In this document: positions 31,272 to 42,587 of the stretch, in pieces
Layout: every line of letters starts with the position of its first letter
Position numbering within the stretch: the stretch's first letter is position 1
Source of the DNA: Meconema thalassinum
Taxonomy: Eukaryota; Arthropoda; Insecta; Orthoptera; Tettigoniidae
Direction of reading: 5' to 3'
NCBI GenBank assembly: GCA_946902985.2
Contig: OX336388.2
Coordinates: 134,675,846-134,739,845, forward strand
DNA length: 64,000 nucleotides
Made by a program: the position numbers and the translations under genes
The notes under the pieces: model-generated
Told to the model about the DNA's origin: nothing
What the model saw: the letters and a program-made list of their open reading frames with translations, nothing else
Database searches by the model: none

Positions 31272-31332
31272 GTATTTTTAGTAAAGTAAAGTACTGATTT
31301 GGCGAGTGAAAATTGTGTTATACTTCTTGTAC

Positions 31333-31536
31333 ATCATTTCCTGTTTGCCGTGAGGCACGGTAATCCACAATCATGCTGCTCCCCTGTTGATTAGTGCAAG
31401 CCAGCGAAGTCCTCCAATGCAGAGCAAATTGAGGTTGCTGTGGATGACCCACAAACCCCCCATGCCAACACGGCATCTGTGATTTATCGCCCGTTGTCAG
31501 CCCTCCATGAGTCTTCATGCCGTGCATTAGAGTCAG
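31333..31536. other. Unassigned sequence
   Basis: About 200 bases with no repeat partner seen in the window. The minus-strand open frame of 69 codons over it has no recognisable domain. Confidence 0.3.
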
Positions 31537-31544
31537 CTCTATAG

Positions 31545-33911
31545 TAGTCTTGTATCGTTTGCGAACGAACTAGTTCGGAAGAGCGGGTCCCACAGACGAA
31601 CTACCGAACTAGTTCCCAGGTCCCTCGCTTGTTAGTTCGTTCGATCTTTTTTCGCTGACTTGTAACAGCGCGAGAGCGCGGGTCCGCCGTAGCTCGTCAC
31701 TCATTGCACAATCACATGCGCGTTGTTTCGTTCAGTCAGTTCAGTTGATTGAGTGAATCTATTGTTAGTGGCAAGATTGTCAAGTTTTGGCGCGGCGAAT
31801 GTTCAATGTTCGTTGGTTTATAATAATAACAGTATAACACACTACTACTGTAGATTTGTAATGTAATACAGTGGCGGTTCATAAATTGAAGTTGCTGATA
31901 GTTAACTGATTTAGATGTGGGGATAATTCCACAGTTTTATTTAACTTAGTCATTTTGGATTTATGTCCAATTATTTAGAAAATCGGCGAACTGGTTTAAT
32001 ATTACCATTTTAATGATCTGGTTGATAGTCTATTTATTTTTGTCGATACGTAGTGATACAACTACGTTTTACCTGTTTTTAAGAAATTAACATTATGATG
32101 ATGATTCACAAAGAAAAGCAATCTTCTATGGACAAAAACTCTGAACTAAAAAAAAAACTATTCCTCCCATTTATGCCATAAAGATAACGTACCCAACGGT
32201 TTCAGAGCAGCCAAATAATATCACGAAGCAAGTAAGAAATGAAACGAAAATTGTGGAGGGGGTACGTATTGTAGAGGCCCGGGGGGCTGTACCCCCTGAG
32301 AGCCACCCCCCATCTTCTACTAAAACTCACCCTAACTGGCAAACATCATAAGACCAGAACATCACTTTTACACGGCAAGAGGCGGCCACCCAACTCGGGA
32401 GGTTAGCCAACCACTTGCAACACATTCATAAACATTAACACTATAACTAACTGGGGCAGCTACGTCAATGGAATGCTGACTGAGCAACGGCAGGACCTAT
32501 AAGAAGAGAGGCCTTTTGGGAGCATTATCTGTTATACAGTGTGTGTCGCCGAAGGCCCTGCTCCAGCTACTATCATCAGGTGAGACTCAGCAAGTGTTCA
32601 GATATCCTTTACTTTGTAACACCCATCCACAATCTTGTACACTTAACTTGTACCATTATTTACATTCCCCTAAAAGGGACTTACAATTTCACACTCACTG
32701 ACCAATAAACACATGGTCAGTAAACTACACTTGTCTTGCTAATTACACGCCTCTTCGCATCCTCATACCCTTCCTGACTCTCGTCACGATTGACCGTGAC
32801 CATAGTAGCAAGTAATCGCTTGCTCAGGTTTCATTGTGCTCCCGCAGGCGACTCGACTGCATAGCAGCGAGCCGCTGACATAAGCACGTCTGTTATATAA
32901 TTCACTCCGTCCAGCTGGCAGGCCGGCATATTAGCCTGCACTCAGAGGTTCAGCCCCTAGTAGGCTCTTGCATCTTAGCAAGAACACCCCCTAGCATTTG
33001 AACACCAAACAACACGCTACACTGGTAAGCTCTCCCAGCTACGGGAAGCTGCCATCATTTAGAAACAACCTACCAAATTAGCACAGTGACACTAATGTTT
33101 TAGCCCTAAACAACCCCCAACTAAGGGATCTAAAACAGTATTATCATCACCTAGTGACAACTAGGAAATGGAATCGGATGGTGACGCGCCGATATACGCG
33201 AAAAATGATGATAATAATTGTTGTTTTAAGGGGCCTAACATCTAGGTTATCAGCCCCACGCGAGAAAAAAAATAAAGAGGATAATAAGTGTATGCTTCTA
33301 CGAACACATTGTCCATTATGTTTTTCTTTTAGGTATGGTACCAGTAGTTCACTAATGATAAACAAATGACGACTTTTGGCTTTATAAACAATAGAAAGAG
33401 AAGTTTTCTCAGAGAGAAAGACATGGACCCTAATTAACAGGATGGCCAACAATAGAGTGAGATGGAAGAAGTTTGTAGCTACCCTATGTTCTTACAAGGA
33501 ATAAAAGGAAATAAGGAAGGAATAAGGAATTTCACTAATGTTTCAATACTCATATTTTTGTATTTTTTTATCTTCGAATATCAAAATGTAAAACACATTA
33601 CTACACACGCAACATGTCAATATCTAATACATGAGCTGCACGTGCAGCGAGCATACTAACGTTAATAACAGTAGCCTAGCCCTACAGTTTTGCTTGAAAT
33701 AAGAGCAATGTGAATGATCAATCAGTGGTGACGAGTAATGAGGGGTGACAGACTGATATAATAAAGAGCGCGTGCAGTGGCAGCAGCAAGGCGAGCGAAC
33801 GATCTGTCTTCGAGATGGGACCTAACGAACTAAAAGAGCGAACTAGTTCGCTAAGGAGCTGCGAACTAAACTGATCGCTCCCAGCTGCGAACTATTATGC
33901 GCAAGACTACT
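31545..33911. mobile_element. Second non-autonomous hAT-like transposon, 2367 bp
   Basis: The left end TAGTCTTG and the inverted right end TAGTCTTG match. CTCTATAG flanks both sides (31537-31544 and 33912-33919), a perfect 8-bp duplication. Both subterminal regions carry repeated GAACTAGTTC and CGAACTA motifs (31565-31650 and 33825-33895), resembling the clustered transposase-binding sites of hAT elements. No transposase frame is visible. The interior includes GC-rich and C-rich non-coding sequence and a short SINE-like tail at 33205-33262. Confidence 0.82.
33205..33262 (-). repeat. Tail fragment of the dispersed repeat of 16185-16950
   Basis: AAGGGGCCTAACATCTAGG followed by TTATCAGCCCC repeats the terminal motif at 16230-16262, again beside a GATGATAAT microsatellite. 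Confidence 0.75.
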
Positions 33912-33919
33912 CTATAGTC

Positions 33920-34480
33920 ATATCAGGCCAGTTTCCTGATCCAGGAAAATCTGATCTACCCACTGCAAAATGACCGTTTTTTTTTCGTTTCACTTTCCTT
34001 TCGATAGTTTTTAACGGTGATTTTCGAGCATATTCTGCATATTTAAACGCATATAACGGTTTTTTTTGAGCATATCTATCGAGCATATAGGCCTAACACA
34101 TGGTTTTCGAGCATATCGATCCGAGCCCTGCTCATAAGCATGGCGTATAACAATGAGAATGTGAATTAATCAAGATTTTATGAAATGTTGGTACTTTCTC
34201 GGCCACATAACTCCGAAAGTATTAATCCTACGTAACACAAGCATAAGACTATATTTGTAGTAAAGTTTATTTGCTTTACGTTTTATTCAACCACCTTTTC
34301 ACTACGAGTGATAGGTACAGAGATATAAGCGAAAAACTAAAATAGAGCCCCCCTCCTTCGAGCTTGCCCTCCACCCATAAGGACTTTCTGTTTCCATGAA
34401 ACTTGGATACCAAGGAACAACTGTACCAAGTATCAAAACTCTGGGATTTCTTTCCTTCGATTGGCCTCTTTTTTAAACAG
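33920..34480. other. Non-coding stretch with TCGAGCATAT repeats
   Basis: TCGAGCATAT or close forms recur at about 34024, 34078 and 34108. Sequence at 34164-34260 matches the repeat fragment at 16076-16175. No gene is visible. Confidence 0.5.
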
Positions 34481-34623
34481 GCCCCAAACCCAATGAGCGC
34501 ACTCTGCCTTTAAACGCAGCATCAGCGCGATATCCTAGACCTCTAACAGATCATTCCCTACAAACGGCTACTCAAAATAAATATCAAGCACAGTCACAAC
34601 TACAAGATGAAGACTTTCCACCC

Positions 34624-35217
34624 ATGCCAGCTAGAAATCAAGCACCCAGACATCATAATGTCACTCCCAAACGGCCCAGAACTCTCAATCAAATCAGACC
34701 ACAGAGGCAATATGATGACTACGAAGATGAGCCCCAATATACCCACCACGAATCTAGCTCAGACGCTTCAGAAATAGAACAGGCTACCCGAACACGTACT
34801 AGCTTTAAAACCAACCTCAATCAAGGCAGAACCCAAAGAGAACCCCCCTTACTTCGCCCATCGCCTACCAAATTCGGCGACAACTTCCAACCTGAATCGC
34901 AAGCCCCTCCTCAACGACCCTCATATGCCAAGGCACAAGATACTATTCAACACAAACCAACTAAACCAGAAACTACTACTCCTCAAACAAATCCCACCAA
35001 TTCTTATCGAAACAAGGACTCTCCATCAATAGAAAAACTATTCTTCAATAAAATACAGATTCCCAATACTTTTTCAGAACCAATCCAAAAATTATTCCGC
35101 AATCTACAATCCACTTTTGCCACACTAGTAGAGTACCTCTACAAAGGCATTCAAAACCTGAGTGACACCCTCATTCGAACCATAAAGGACCTCCAAACGC
35201 CTCAAATATGGGTCTAA
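34624..35217 (+). CDS. LINE ORF1 protein (Pro/Gln-rich), probable upstream extension
   Basis: From this ATG 197 residues are read to TAA 35215-35217. The frame is open further upstream to about 34480, so the true start is probably earlier. The protein is rich in Pro, Gln, Thr and Asn, with a weakly helical C-terminus containing FRNLQSTFATLVEYLYKGI. No zinc knuckle is visible. ORF1 proteins of LINEs bind the element RNA. The last ten bases, ATGGGTCTAA, also contain the ATG of ORF2, so the two genes overlap in the manner common in LINEs. Confidence 0.7.
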   Translation: MPARNQAPRHHNVTPKRPRTLNQIRPQRQYDDYEDEPQYTHHESSSDASEIEQATRTRTSFKTNLNQGRTQREPPLLRPSPTKFGDNFQPESQAPPQRPSYAKAQDTIQHKPTKPETTTPQTNPTNSYRNKDSPSIEKLFFNKIQIPNTFSEPIQKLFRNLQSTFATLVEYLYKGIQNLSDTLIRTIKDLQTPQIWV

Positions 35218-36134
35218 GGAATCCAACAAGTCCTAACATACCGCCCATGCCCCTTAAACGCTCAATAATGGGTATCAAACTGCTTCGATTATGCTCCTGG
35301 AACGCTGACGAGGCGTACTTTCGATACAAAAAAATTGAACTTTCCCACCTCTTAAAGGAGCACAATATTGATATTTTACTCATACAAGAGACAAAATTAA
35401 ACAATGATACACGATTCACTATACCAAATTACAGAGTTTACCGCACCGACAGGCCTGACCCTGGTGGCGGTACACTAATAGCCATAAAAAATAGCATACC
35501 ACACTACGAAGAGGAGCTTCAACAACTCACTCACTGCGAAGCCACAGCAATAGTACTTACCATAAATAATACAGATTACAGAATCATATCAGCCTATAAT
35601 CCACCACATAAACGAATCCTACATCAAGATTTAGATATCCTATTAGCTCATAACAAAACAATAATTTTCGGCGACCTTAACTCCAAACATACCAACTGGC
35701 ACAGCAAAGTAACTAATAACAATGGCATTAATTCATTAAAACATAGCCTGAATAAACCATACTTTATCACTGCGCCTACCGAACCCACACACTATTGTTA
35801 CAGAAATGGTAGACTAAGCGGAGACGTCCTCGACATAGCTCTAATAAAAATCATTCCCCAAAACACCAACATAGAAGTACTTCACTCATTATCTTCAGAC
35901 CACTTACCTGTCATACTAGACATAGGTACAAAACTACCGTATATAAACTCCAAAAAAATAATAAATCCCAAAAGAATTAACTACGACTCCTATAAGGAGC
36001 AACTCGATATTATACTACCTAATGAGTTACCAAGCCTAACCACTACAAGCGAATTAGATTACCACCTCAATTATTTCACACAAGCCCTTATAACAGCAGC
36101 TAAAACAAGTACAGTTCCCTTAAAGCACACCTAA
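35208..36134 (+). CDS. LINE ORF2, N-terminal part: AP-type endonuclease
   Basis: The start ATG overlaps the stop of ORF1. Endonuclease motifs appear in order: LRLCSWNADEA near residue 25, DILLIQETKL near 60, GGGTLIAIKN, GDLNSKHTNWHSK near 150, and SSDHLPVILD near 230. These contain the expected catalytic Asn, Glu, Asp and His positions of the AP endonuclease that nicks target DNA. The frame ends with TAA at 36132-36134 and the coding sequence resumes after about 150 bases, so ORF2 is interrupted by decay and is not functional in full length. Confidence 0.85.
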   Translation: MGLRNPTSPNIPPMPLKRSIMGIKLLRLCSWNADEAYFRYKKIELSHLLKEHNIDILLIQETKLNNDTRFTIPNYRVYRTDRPDPGGGTLIAIKNSIPHYEEELQQLTHCEATAIVLTINNTDYRIISAYNPPHKRILHQDLDILLAHNKTIIFGDLNSKHTNWHSKVTNNNGINSLKHSLNKPYFITAPTEPTHYCYRNGRLSGDVLDIALIKIIPQNTNIEVLHSLSSDHLPVILDIGTKLPYINSKKIINPKRINYDSYKEQLDIILPNELPSLTTTSELDYHLNYFTQALITAAKTSTVPLKHT

Positions 36135-36285
36135 TATGCCTTACCGGAGCACATAAAACAATTAATTCTAGACAAAATAATGCTAACAAAATACATAAAA
36201 GAACTCGCACAATACGATCTAAAATAGAATATAACCGCCTACATGCTAAAGTTAAAAAAGAACTAAATAAATACTCTAACGAACG

Positions 36286-36831
36286 TTGGGAAAGAAACTT
36301 CAGAATATTAACTCAGCTAATTTAAACCTATGGAGAACCACTAAAATGATAACAAGACAAAATACAACAATGCCTCCGCTTCATAAAAATAGATTAATAA
36401 TATCTAGCACACAGGAAAAGGCTGAAATCCTAGCGGAGACATTGGAACAACATTTTCAGCCAAACCCTCACATAGGAGACTATAATTATGATAGTTATAC
36501 CAATATTACAGTACAAAATTATCTCCACACACCTAATAATAATGAATCACCAGTAATATCCTATAACACAATTAAAAACCTCATTAAAAGACTGCCGAAT
36601 AAAGCCCCAGGAGACGATAATGTTCGTGCATTGATGCTTAAGAACCTAACCCAAAAAGCTTTTAAACATCTAGCACACATATTCAACTCCATCATCAAGC
36701 TTGAATATTATCCACAAGCGTGGAAACTGGCTAAAATAATAGTCTTTCCAAAAGAAGGGAAAAATAGAATAGACCCTGAAAACTGTCGCACAGACATTAC
36801 CCTGACCATAATATCTAAACTATTTCACTAG
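36286..36831 (+). pseudogene. LINE ORF2, start of the reverse transcriptase
   Basis: The frame contains KAPGDDNVRALMLKNL and WKLAKIIVFPKEGKN followed by DPENCR. These correspond to the conserved start of a LINE reverse transcriptase (KAPGPDGI, WK-A-I-PKPGK, YRPISLL). The expected RPISLL is replaced by RTDITLT, and the frame ends at 36831 before the palm motifs. It has lost the catalytic core. Confidence 0.8.
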
Positions 36832-37370
36832 GTGGACTTGGCTACCGTAATATAATCCGTAATATAACTGAATGATGCTATACATTTAGTACGTTTACAT
36901 GGCAAACTCAAATCTATTTGAGTGCACTTATTAGAGTATTGAATACTGTCATATAAACGGGACTCAGATGGTATTGTTTTAAGGTCGATACGGTAAAATT
37001 GTGGGATTAGATCGTATCCAATTGGTGTTCAGGAACACGTAAACGCGTATCGTATTGAAAGCCATTGTGCGCACTCTTGTGTTACATTTTTGAACTTATC
37101 TACTCTCATCACTCACCCGAATATCGAATTGCTTGTTTTACTTTCTGCCCATAATCTTCGTTTCTGTCTATGCTCCTGTCAATTTTGATAAGCGTAGATT
37201 GTTCGGACGTGTTTTTTGCGTTAGTATATTTTTGTCTGTTTTGCCTATAATGTCTGGTTTAGCCGTAAGTAAAATGTGTTCAACAGAAAAAGTGATAATT
37301 CACCGTCTCAATTCGCCGCTTAATCCGTTCCTTTTCCCATTTGTCTACTACCGATGGAACAAATTGAACA
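36832..37370. other. Unassigned non-coding sequence
   Basis: AT-rich sequence without a clear repeat partner in the window. The 106-codon frame at 37133-37453 runs into a SINE and has no domain I recognise, although it contains hydrophobic segments. Confidence 0.35.
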
Positions 37371-37374
37371 TTGA

Positions 37375-37475
37375 ATGGCTGAGTGGCGCAACGGTAACTT
37401 TCTTGCCTGCTTTGTCCATGGTTGCAGGATTAAATCCCGGCGCAGTCAGTTAGCATTTATAATAATAATAATACA
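37375..37475 (+). mobile_element. Short tRNA-like SINE fragment
   Basis: GGCTGAGTGGCGCAACGG resembles a tRNA A-box region, and GCAGGATTAAATCCCGGC is a B-box-like stem-loop 55 bases later. An AAT repeat follows at 37457-37472 as a possible tail. It is too degenerate to be a working tRNA gene. Confidence 0.55.
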
Positions 37476-37525
37476 ATAGAAAGCACGTTTTTCAACGCAT
37501 TTTCCGTTGTTTTTGCTAGCATTTT

Positions 37526-38791
37526 TAGCCTACTTTCGATTTTTGCAAAAAATGAAAGTAGACATATGAAATCAACTCAGGGCGAAAAATTGTGTGTCTG
37601 TCTGTCTGTGTATGTGTGTGTGTGTGTGTGTCTGTGAGTCTGTGTGTCTGTGAGTGTGTGTACTCTGAATGTCTGTCCCCCTCCTATCAATTCGAACACG
37701 GTGAAACCGAATTGAATGATATTTGGTACAGAGGTTGCACTAGCAAAGGACACCTCAGTGTCATGTTTTATATCGCCGCCATCTTTACGGAAACGTAATG
37801 GCGGCTACCCAAATGTTCAAAGCTTAAATCAAATTACGACTAACCTAATCATCCGATCTCTACCAAATTTTGCAACGTTATACCTTTATGTGGTAAGCAT
37901 CTTTTGACCTAACTACAAGGTCATCAGCCCAATATTTTGCGGATGGCGGCCATGTATGTGTGCAAATTGATTCCCCGTATCAATTCAAACAGAACCCGAA
38001 TTTAACGAAATTTGGTACAGAGGAAGCATTAGCAAAGGACACCTCAGTTACATGTTTTATATCGCCGCCATCTTGACGAAAACGTAATGGCGGCCAACCA
38101 AATGTTAAGAGCTTAAATCAAATTACGACCAACCTAATCATCTGATCTCTTCTAAATTTTGCAACAACATACCTTTATGTGAGAAGCGTTCTTTGACCAA
38201 GCTACAAGCTCATCAGTCTAATAGTTTGCATATGACGGCCATGCATGTGTGCAAATCGATTTCCCCTATCAATTCAAACACGGTAAAACCGAATTGAACG
38301 AAATTTGGTACAGAGGTAGCACTAGCAAAGGGCACCTCAGTGTCATGTTTTATATCGCCGATCGCCGCCATCTTGACGAAAACGGAATGGCGGCCACCAT
38401 AATGGTAAAAGCTTAAATCAAATTACGACCAATCTAATCATTTCATCTCTACCAAATTTTGCAACGACATACCCTTTTGTGGGAAGCATCCTTTGACTGA
38501 ACTACAAGGTCATCTGCCCAATAGTTTTCAGATAGTGCCCAGGTATGTGTGCAAATCGATTCACCATATCAATTCAAACACGGTGAAACCGAATTGAATG
38601 AAATTTTGTACAGAGGTAGCACTAGCAAAGGGCACCTCATATTCATGTTTAATATCCATATAACACGTTGTATTTGAACAAGCTACTACAACCAACATTC
38701 AATTATACTCCTTGAAAAGGACAAAGAGTTATAACAATACCCATGCATTTAGGAGAAAGTAGGCCATTTGTTCTTTACTGAACATTTTGTT
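37526..38791 (+). mobile_element. Helentron-like element, family B, copy 1
   Basis: Starts TAGCCTACTTTC with a hairpin to GAAAGTAGACATA, then a GTCT/GTGT microsatellite (37595-37655). The body holds tandem units of about 290-300 bp starting near 37683, 37974, 38262 and 38562 (TATCAATTC...AACACGG), each with GCCGCCATCTT and ATGGCGGC in inverted arrangement. It ends with GAAAGTAGGCC, a hairpin TGTTC/GAACA and TTTTGTT. No gene is present. Confidence 0.7.
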
Positions 38792-39234
38792 CATATATTT
38801 TGCGCTCTATTATTTTTACGAATTTTGCCAATTTTATCATATTTTGCGCTTTTCGTATTGAACATTTTTTAACGTATTGTTTGTTGTTTTCTCTATCATT
38901 TTTCATATATTTTGCACATTATTCACTCTACGTTTTCTACATAATTTACTAATGAGTTATTTACGTGTCAAATAAAATCGTTCTTGACACATTGCCTACA
39001 GTAGCCTGACGCCACTGTGTCAGCACTTCTCTCGCCTCTATTACTTGTGCTTATTATGGGTGCTTTCGACATTTACGATTTAATATTCTTTTATCTGCCA
39101 AGGATATAATTCTCTCATGGGTTTTACGAATCTTTCATGACACGCAGTTATTCGTTCCGCAAAACAGCCGAGTAGATATAGATTCTAACTTTAAAAAAGT
39201 ATGACCGTCCAACAAGTATCACAGATACTATTTT
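38792..39234. other. AT-rich non-coding spacer
   Basis: T-rich sequence with loose repeats of ATTTTGCGC and CATATTTTGC. No gene or clear element seen. Confidence 0.4.
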
Positions 39235-40333
39235 TAGCCTATTTTCATTTTTGAAAAAAAAAAGACTTATAAGATCACCTTTTGTCCGTGTGTCTGTGTG
39301 TGCGTGTGTGTGTGATGTGTGTGTGTGTGTGTGTGTGTCCCCTAATAACTTCTAAACGGCTGGAGCGATTTCAATGAAAATCGGTAAGTTCAAAGCACCA
39401 TTCTGGGTGACCTCGACCGTGCGCTTAAAATTTTATTGTGTCTCACCAATCCAACATGGCGGCTGTGCGAAATTTCTCACCAGCAATCAGTATCTCCGAA
39501 TTTGTTACCGATATCACCCTGAAATTGTGTACGGTGATAAAGGGCACTACTAGAAATTCGCCTATGAGATTTTCAAAAACCTGGTAACTACAAAACCAAC
39601 ATGGCGGCCAAGCGAAGTTGAGACTTTTAAATAGACTTTACTCGTGATTTAATCATCCAAACGTAATGAAACTTGGTACAGCAAATGTTTATACACATTG
39701 TAATACACTGGCGTCTAATTTAGTTCAATTGTTTACATAACCTCAAAATGGCGGCTGTGCGAAATATTTCACTGGCATTCCATAGCTCCGAAACTATTAC
39801 AGATATTACCCTGAAATTTTGTACGCTAATAAACGGCACTGGTACAAAATTATCTATGTAACTTTCATAAGCCTGCAAAGTAAAAAACGAACATGGCGGG
39901 CAAGCGAATTTGAAACATTTTAATAGACTTTTCTTGTGATTTAACACTCTGAGCGCAGTGAAATGTGGTACAGTAAATAATTATATATATTGTAATTCAC
40001 TGGCATCTAATTTAGTCCAATTGTTTACATAACCTCAAGATGGCGGCTGTTCGAATTTTAAAATTAAGTTTTTATTCCTTGTGTCGTATCATGCGATCGA
40101 AGTGAAAGTTAGTATAATGAACCTTCGCAATTATTGTCCTTTAATGGTACATGATTCTATGGCCTATTCATTTAACAATCCAACATGGCGACCATCCAAA
40201 ATATTTAGACAGCTCTGAATATCTACGAATCTATTATAGCAATCAAACTGAAATTTTGTATGTTGATAGTGGCAGTTAACATAAGTAGGATATATGAAAA
40301 TAGGCTGTATAGCTCTTCACGGAACTACTTGTT
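39235..40333 (+). mobile_element. Helentron-like element, family A, short copy
   Basis: Same ends as 19641-21175: TAGCCTATTTTC hairpin, GT microsatellite (39298-39340), inverted GAAAATAGGCTGTA, terminal hairpin TAGCTCTTCACGGAACTA and CTTGTT. It has fewer monomers, about 1.1 kb against 1.5 kb. Confidence 0.75.
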
Positions 40334-40604
40334 CTTTATAATTGAAAACTCCGTGGTGAAAACGGGGTAAGTCACATTCTGCAAATTTTAAAGGAGAGCG
40401 AATTTAAACTTTCAAAACTAAAAAGAAAAAAAGAAAACAATATTATGCAATATCGTTATTTTGCCAAATGTATTTCTTGTAAAGGAAGCACATGTAAAGC
40501 AAATAACAACTAAAGTTAAAATATGAAAAAGGGAGAGGATATGGAACGTTCTTTCCGTTTCCATTAAAAATAAAAACCTCTGTATATCGGTGACATTCCT
40601 CTTT

Positions 40605-41738
40605 GTTGTTGTGTTTGAGTCTTCAGTCTTTTGACTGGTTTGATGCAGCTCTCCATACCTTCCTGTCCTGAGCTAATCGTTTCATCTCTACATAGCTACC
40701 ACACCCTACATCCGAGGCAATCTGTTTAACGTACTCTAACCTTGGTCTACCCCTACAGTTCTTGTCCTCGACCCTTCCTTCCATAACTAAGCTTGCTATT
40801 CCTGGGTGTCTTAGTATGTGTCCTACCAACCTATCTCTTCTCTTCATTAGCAGTCGCCAGAAACATCTCTCCTCTCCCACTCGTCTTAATACCTCTTCGT
40901 TTGTAACCCTATCTACCCATCTGATCTTCATCATTCTCCTGTAACACCACATTTCAAACGCTTCAATTCTCCTCTTTTCTGCTGCACCACTAGTCCAAGT
41001 TTCACTTCCATAGAGTGCGACGCTCCAGACAAAGGTTTTCAAAAATATCTTCCTAATACCTAAGTCTATATTCGATGTCAACAGATTCCTTTTCTGCAGA
41101 AATGCTTTCCTTGCCTGAGCCAACCTACTTTTTATATCCTCTTTGCTTCGTCCATCACTGGTTATTTTGCTTCCTAAGTAACAGAAGTCTCCTACTTCCT
41201 TTAGCTTTTCACCTGCCAATTTGTTGTCCATAGAGGTTTCTGATTTATTTCGGCTGCATTCCAGTATTTTTGTTTTACATTTATTAATTTTCATCATGTA
41301 TTCTTTCAGTAAGACGGAGTCCATACCATTCAAATACTCATTCAAGTCCTCAGGCGTGTCGGCCAAGATGACGATGTCATCAGCAAATCTCAGAGTTGGA
41401 ATTATTTCTCCTTGAATCTTCACTCCCACTTTAAATTTCTCTCTAATTGCCTTCATTGCTTGTTCAATGTAAAGATTGAAAAGTATGGGTGATCAGTTCC
41501 AGCCTTGCCTCACACCTTTCTGAATACCAGCTTCTCTCTCATGTCCATCAGCTCGAATGACTGCTGTCTGGTTTCTGTACAGATTGTAGATCACTCCCCT
41601 ATCCCTATACTTTATTCGAATCATTTTCAAAATGTCAAACAATTTAGTCCAATCAACTTTATCAAAAGCCTTTTTCTAAGTCTACAAATGCCATAAACGT
41701 TCTCTTATCTTTTCTTATTCTACCTTCCAAAATCAGCC
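40605..41738 (-). pseudogene. LINE (RTE-like) RT and C-terminal fragment
   Basis: The minus-strand frame of 277 residues (41456-40623) contains TLRFADDIVILADTPEDL, the catalytic FADD box, then YGSETWTSGAAEKRRIEAFE, EMWCYRRMMKIRW and a GRPRLEYVKQI-type C-terminus. Upstream, AFDKVDWTKLFDILKMI and VRQGWN belong to the same RT but are separated by an in-frame TGA near 41493 and a frameshift near 41670. The endonuclease is missing (5' truncation). The 3' tail is an ACA repeat near 40605-40613. It lies inside the TIR element of 40341-42917. Confidence 0.8.
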
Positions 41739-41786
41739 TGATCTGTAGTGACGATGCTGGCCACCAGAATGCGCCATAAACTCATG

Positions 41787-42587
41787 GCATGCTTGTGCTG
41801 GTCAGAAATAGCCTAATCTGAAATATAATGATATCTTGTTGTGCCAATTTTGGACGAAATCCATTTGTTAGTATAGAAGTTACATGCATTTTAAAATTGG
41901 ACCTATCAGCAGGCATAGAATCATGTTGGCAGCACTGACTTATATTAATTATTCCAAATTAATCTAGAATGTGAGGTGCTATACGTGTGCATAGTTTAAA
42001 GCTGTCGGCTTGCATACACTCTGATATATTGGTATTCGGATAAAAGAAAAGAGAGAGCAATTATTATCAGTTAGCAGCACTGGTGGCTCTTAAGAATACG
42101 CTCAGTCATATCTGTTTATGTACGCATATTACATACAAACTTTAGTTGAAATCGAATTGATAGTGTAGAAGTTATAGGCATTTAAAATTGAACCTATCAG
42201 AAGGCTTAAAATTATTTTGGCAACACTATCATGTATGGCCTCCTGGAAATTAAACGGAAATAGTGTTATCTACATATGTGCTAAATTTGGAATAGCTCCC
42301 ATGCATACCTTCCAAGATATCCAACATGGAGCTCAAATTTCTAGTGCGTTTTTCAGCAGTTGGTAGCACTGACATCATTTTCAAATATGGACGTGAGATA
42401 TTCCGGTATACATCTTTACTCATACTAAATTTGGTTTCGATTTCTGCAGCCGTTTAGGAGTTGATAGGGGGGCGCACACACACACAGCCAGACAGACAGA
42501 AGGACAGACAGACAGACACACATTTTCCCGGATCGATCTCATAAGTCTACTTTTTCCTCATTTTTGCAAAATGTGAAAAGTAGGCTA
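41787..42587 (-). mobile_element. Helentron-like element, family C, 3'-truncated, minus strand
   Basis: On the minus strand it starts TAGCCTACTTTTCAC at 42587, with a hairpin, GATCGATCCGGG, a GTCT/GTGT microsatellite (42475-42522) and body sequence matching 59164-60050. It stops near TCTGACCAGCACAAGC without the terminal hairpin. Confidence 0.7.

Larger units (their letters stand above)
30319..31332 (+). mobile_element. Penelope-like retroelement remnant with inverted terminal repeats
   Basis: Arms of 83 bp at 30319-30401 and 31250-31332 are inverted copies with two mismatches seen. Between them lies a GIY-YIG-type endonuclease remnant on the plus strand. Penelope-like elements are known for terminal repeats in direct or inverted orientation and for a C-terminal GIY-YIG domain. 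The RT domain is absent. A hammerhead-like motif overlaps the start of the right arm. Confidence 0.8.
34480..36831 (+). mobile_element. Non-LTR retrotransposon (LINE), 3'-incomplete
   Basis: Overlapping ORF1 and ORF2 are followed by an AP-type endonuclease and the start of a reverse transcriptase. The match stops near 36831 before the FADD catalytic box. LINE copies are normally cut at the 5' side, so loss of the 3' half points to a later deletion or rearrangement. Domain style fits the Jockey/I group (inference). Edges are approximate. Confidence 0.78.

Noticed and set aside
37133..37453. 106-codon frame with hydrophobic segments, considered as a host membrane-protein exon
   Set aside because: It runs into a tRNA-like SINE and has no splice-site context or recognisable domain.
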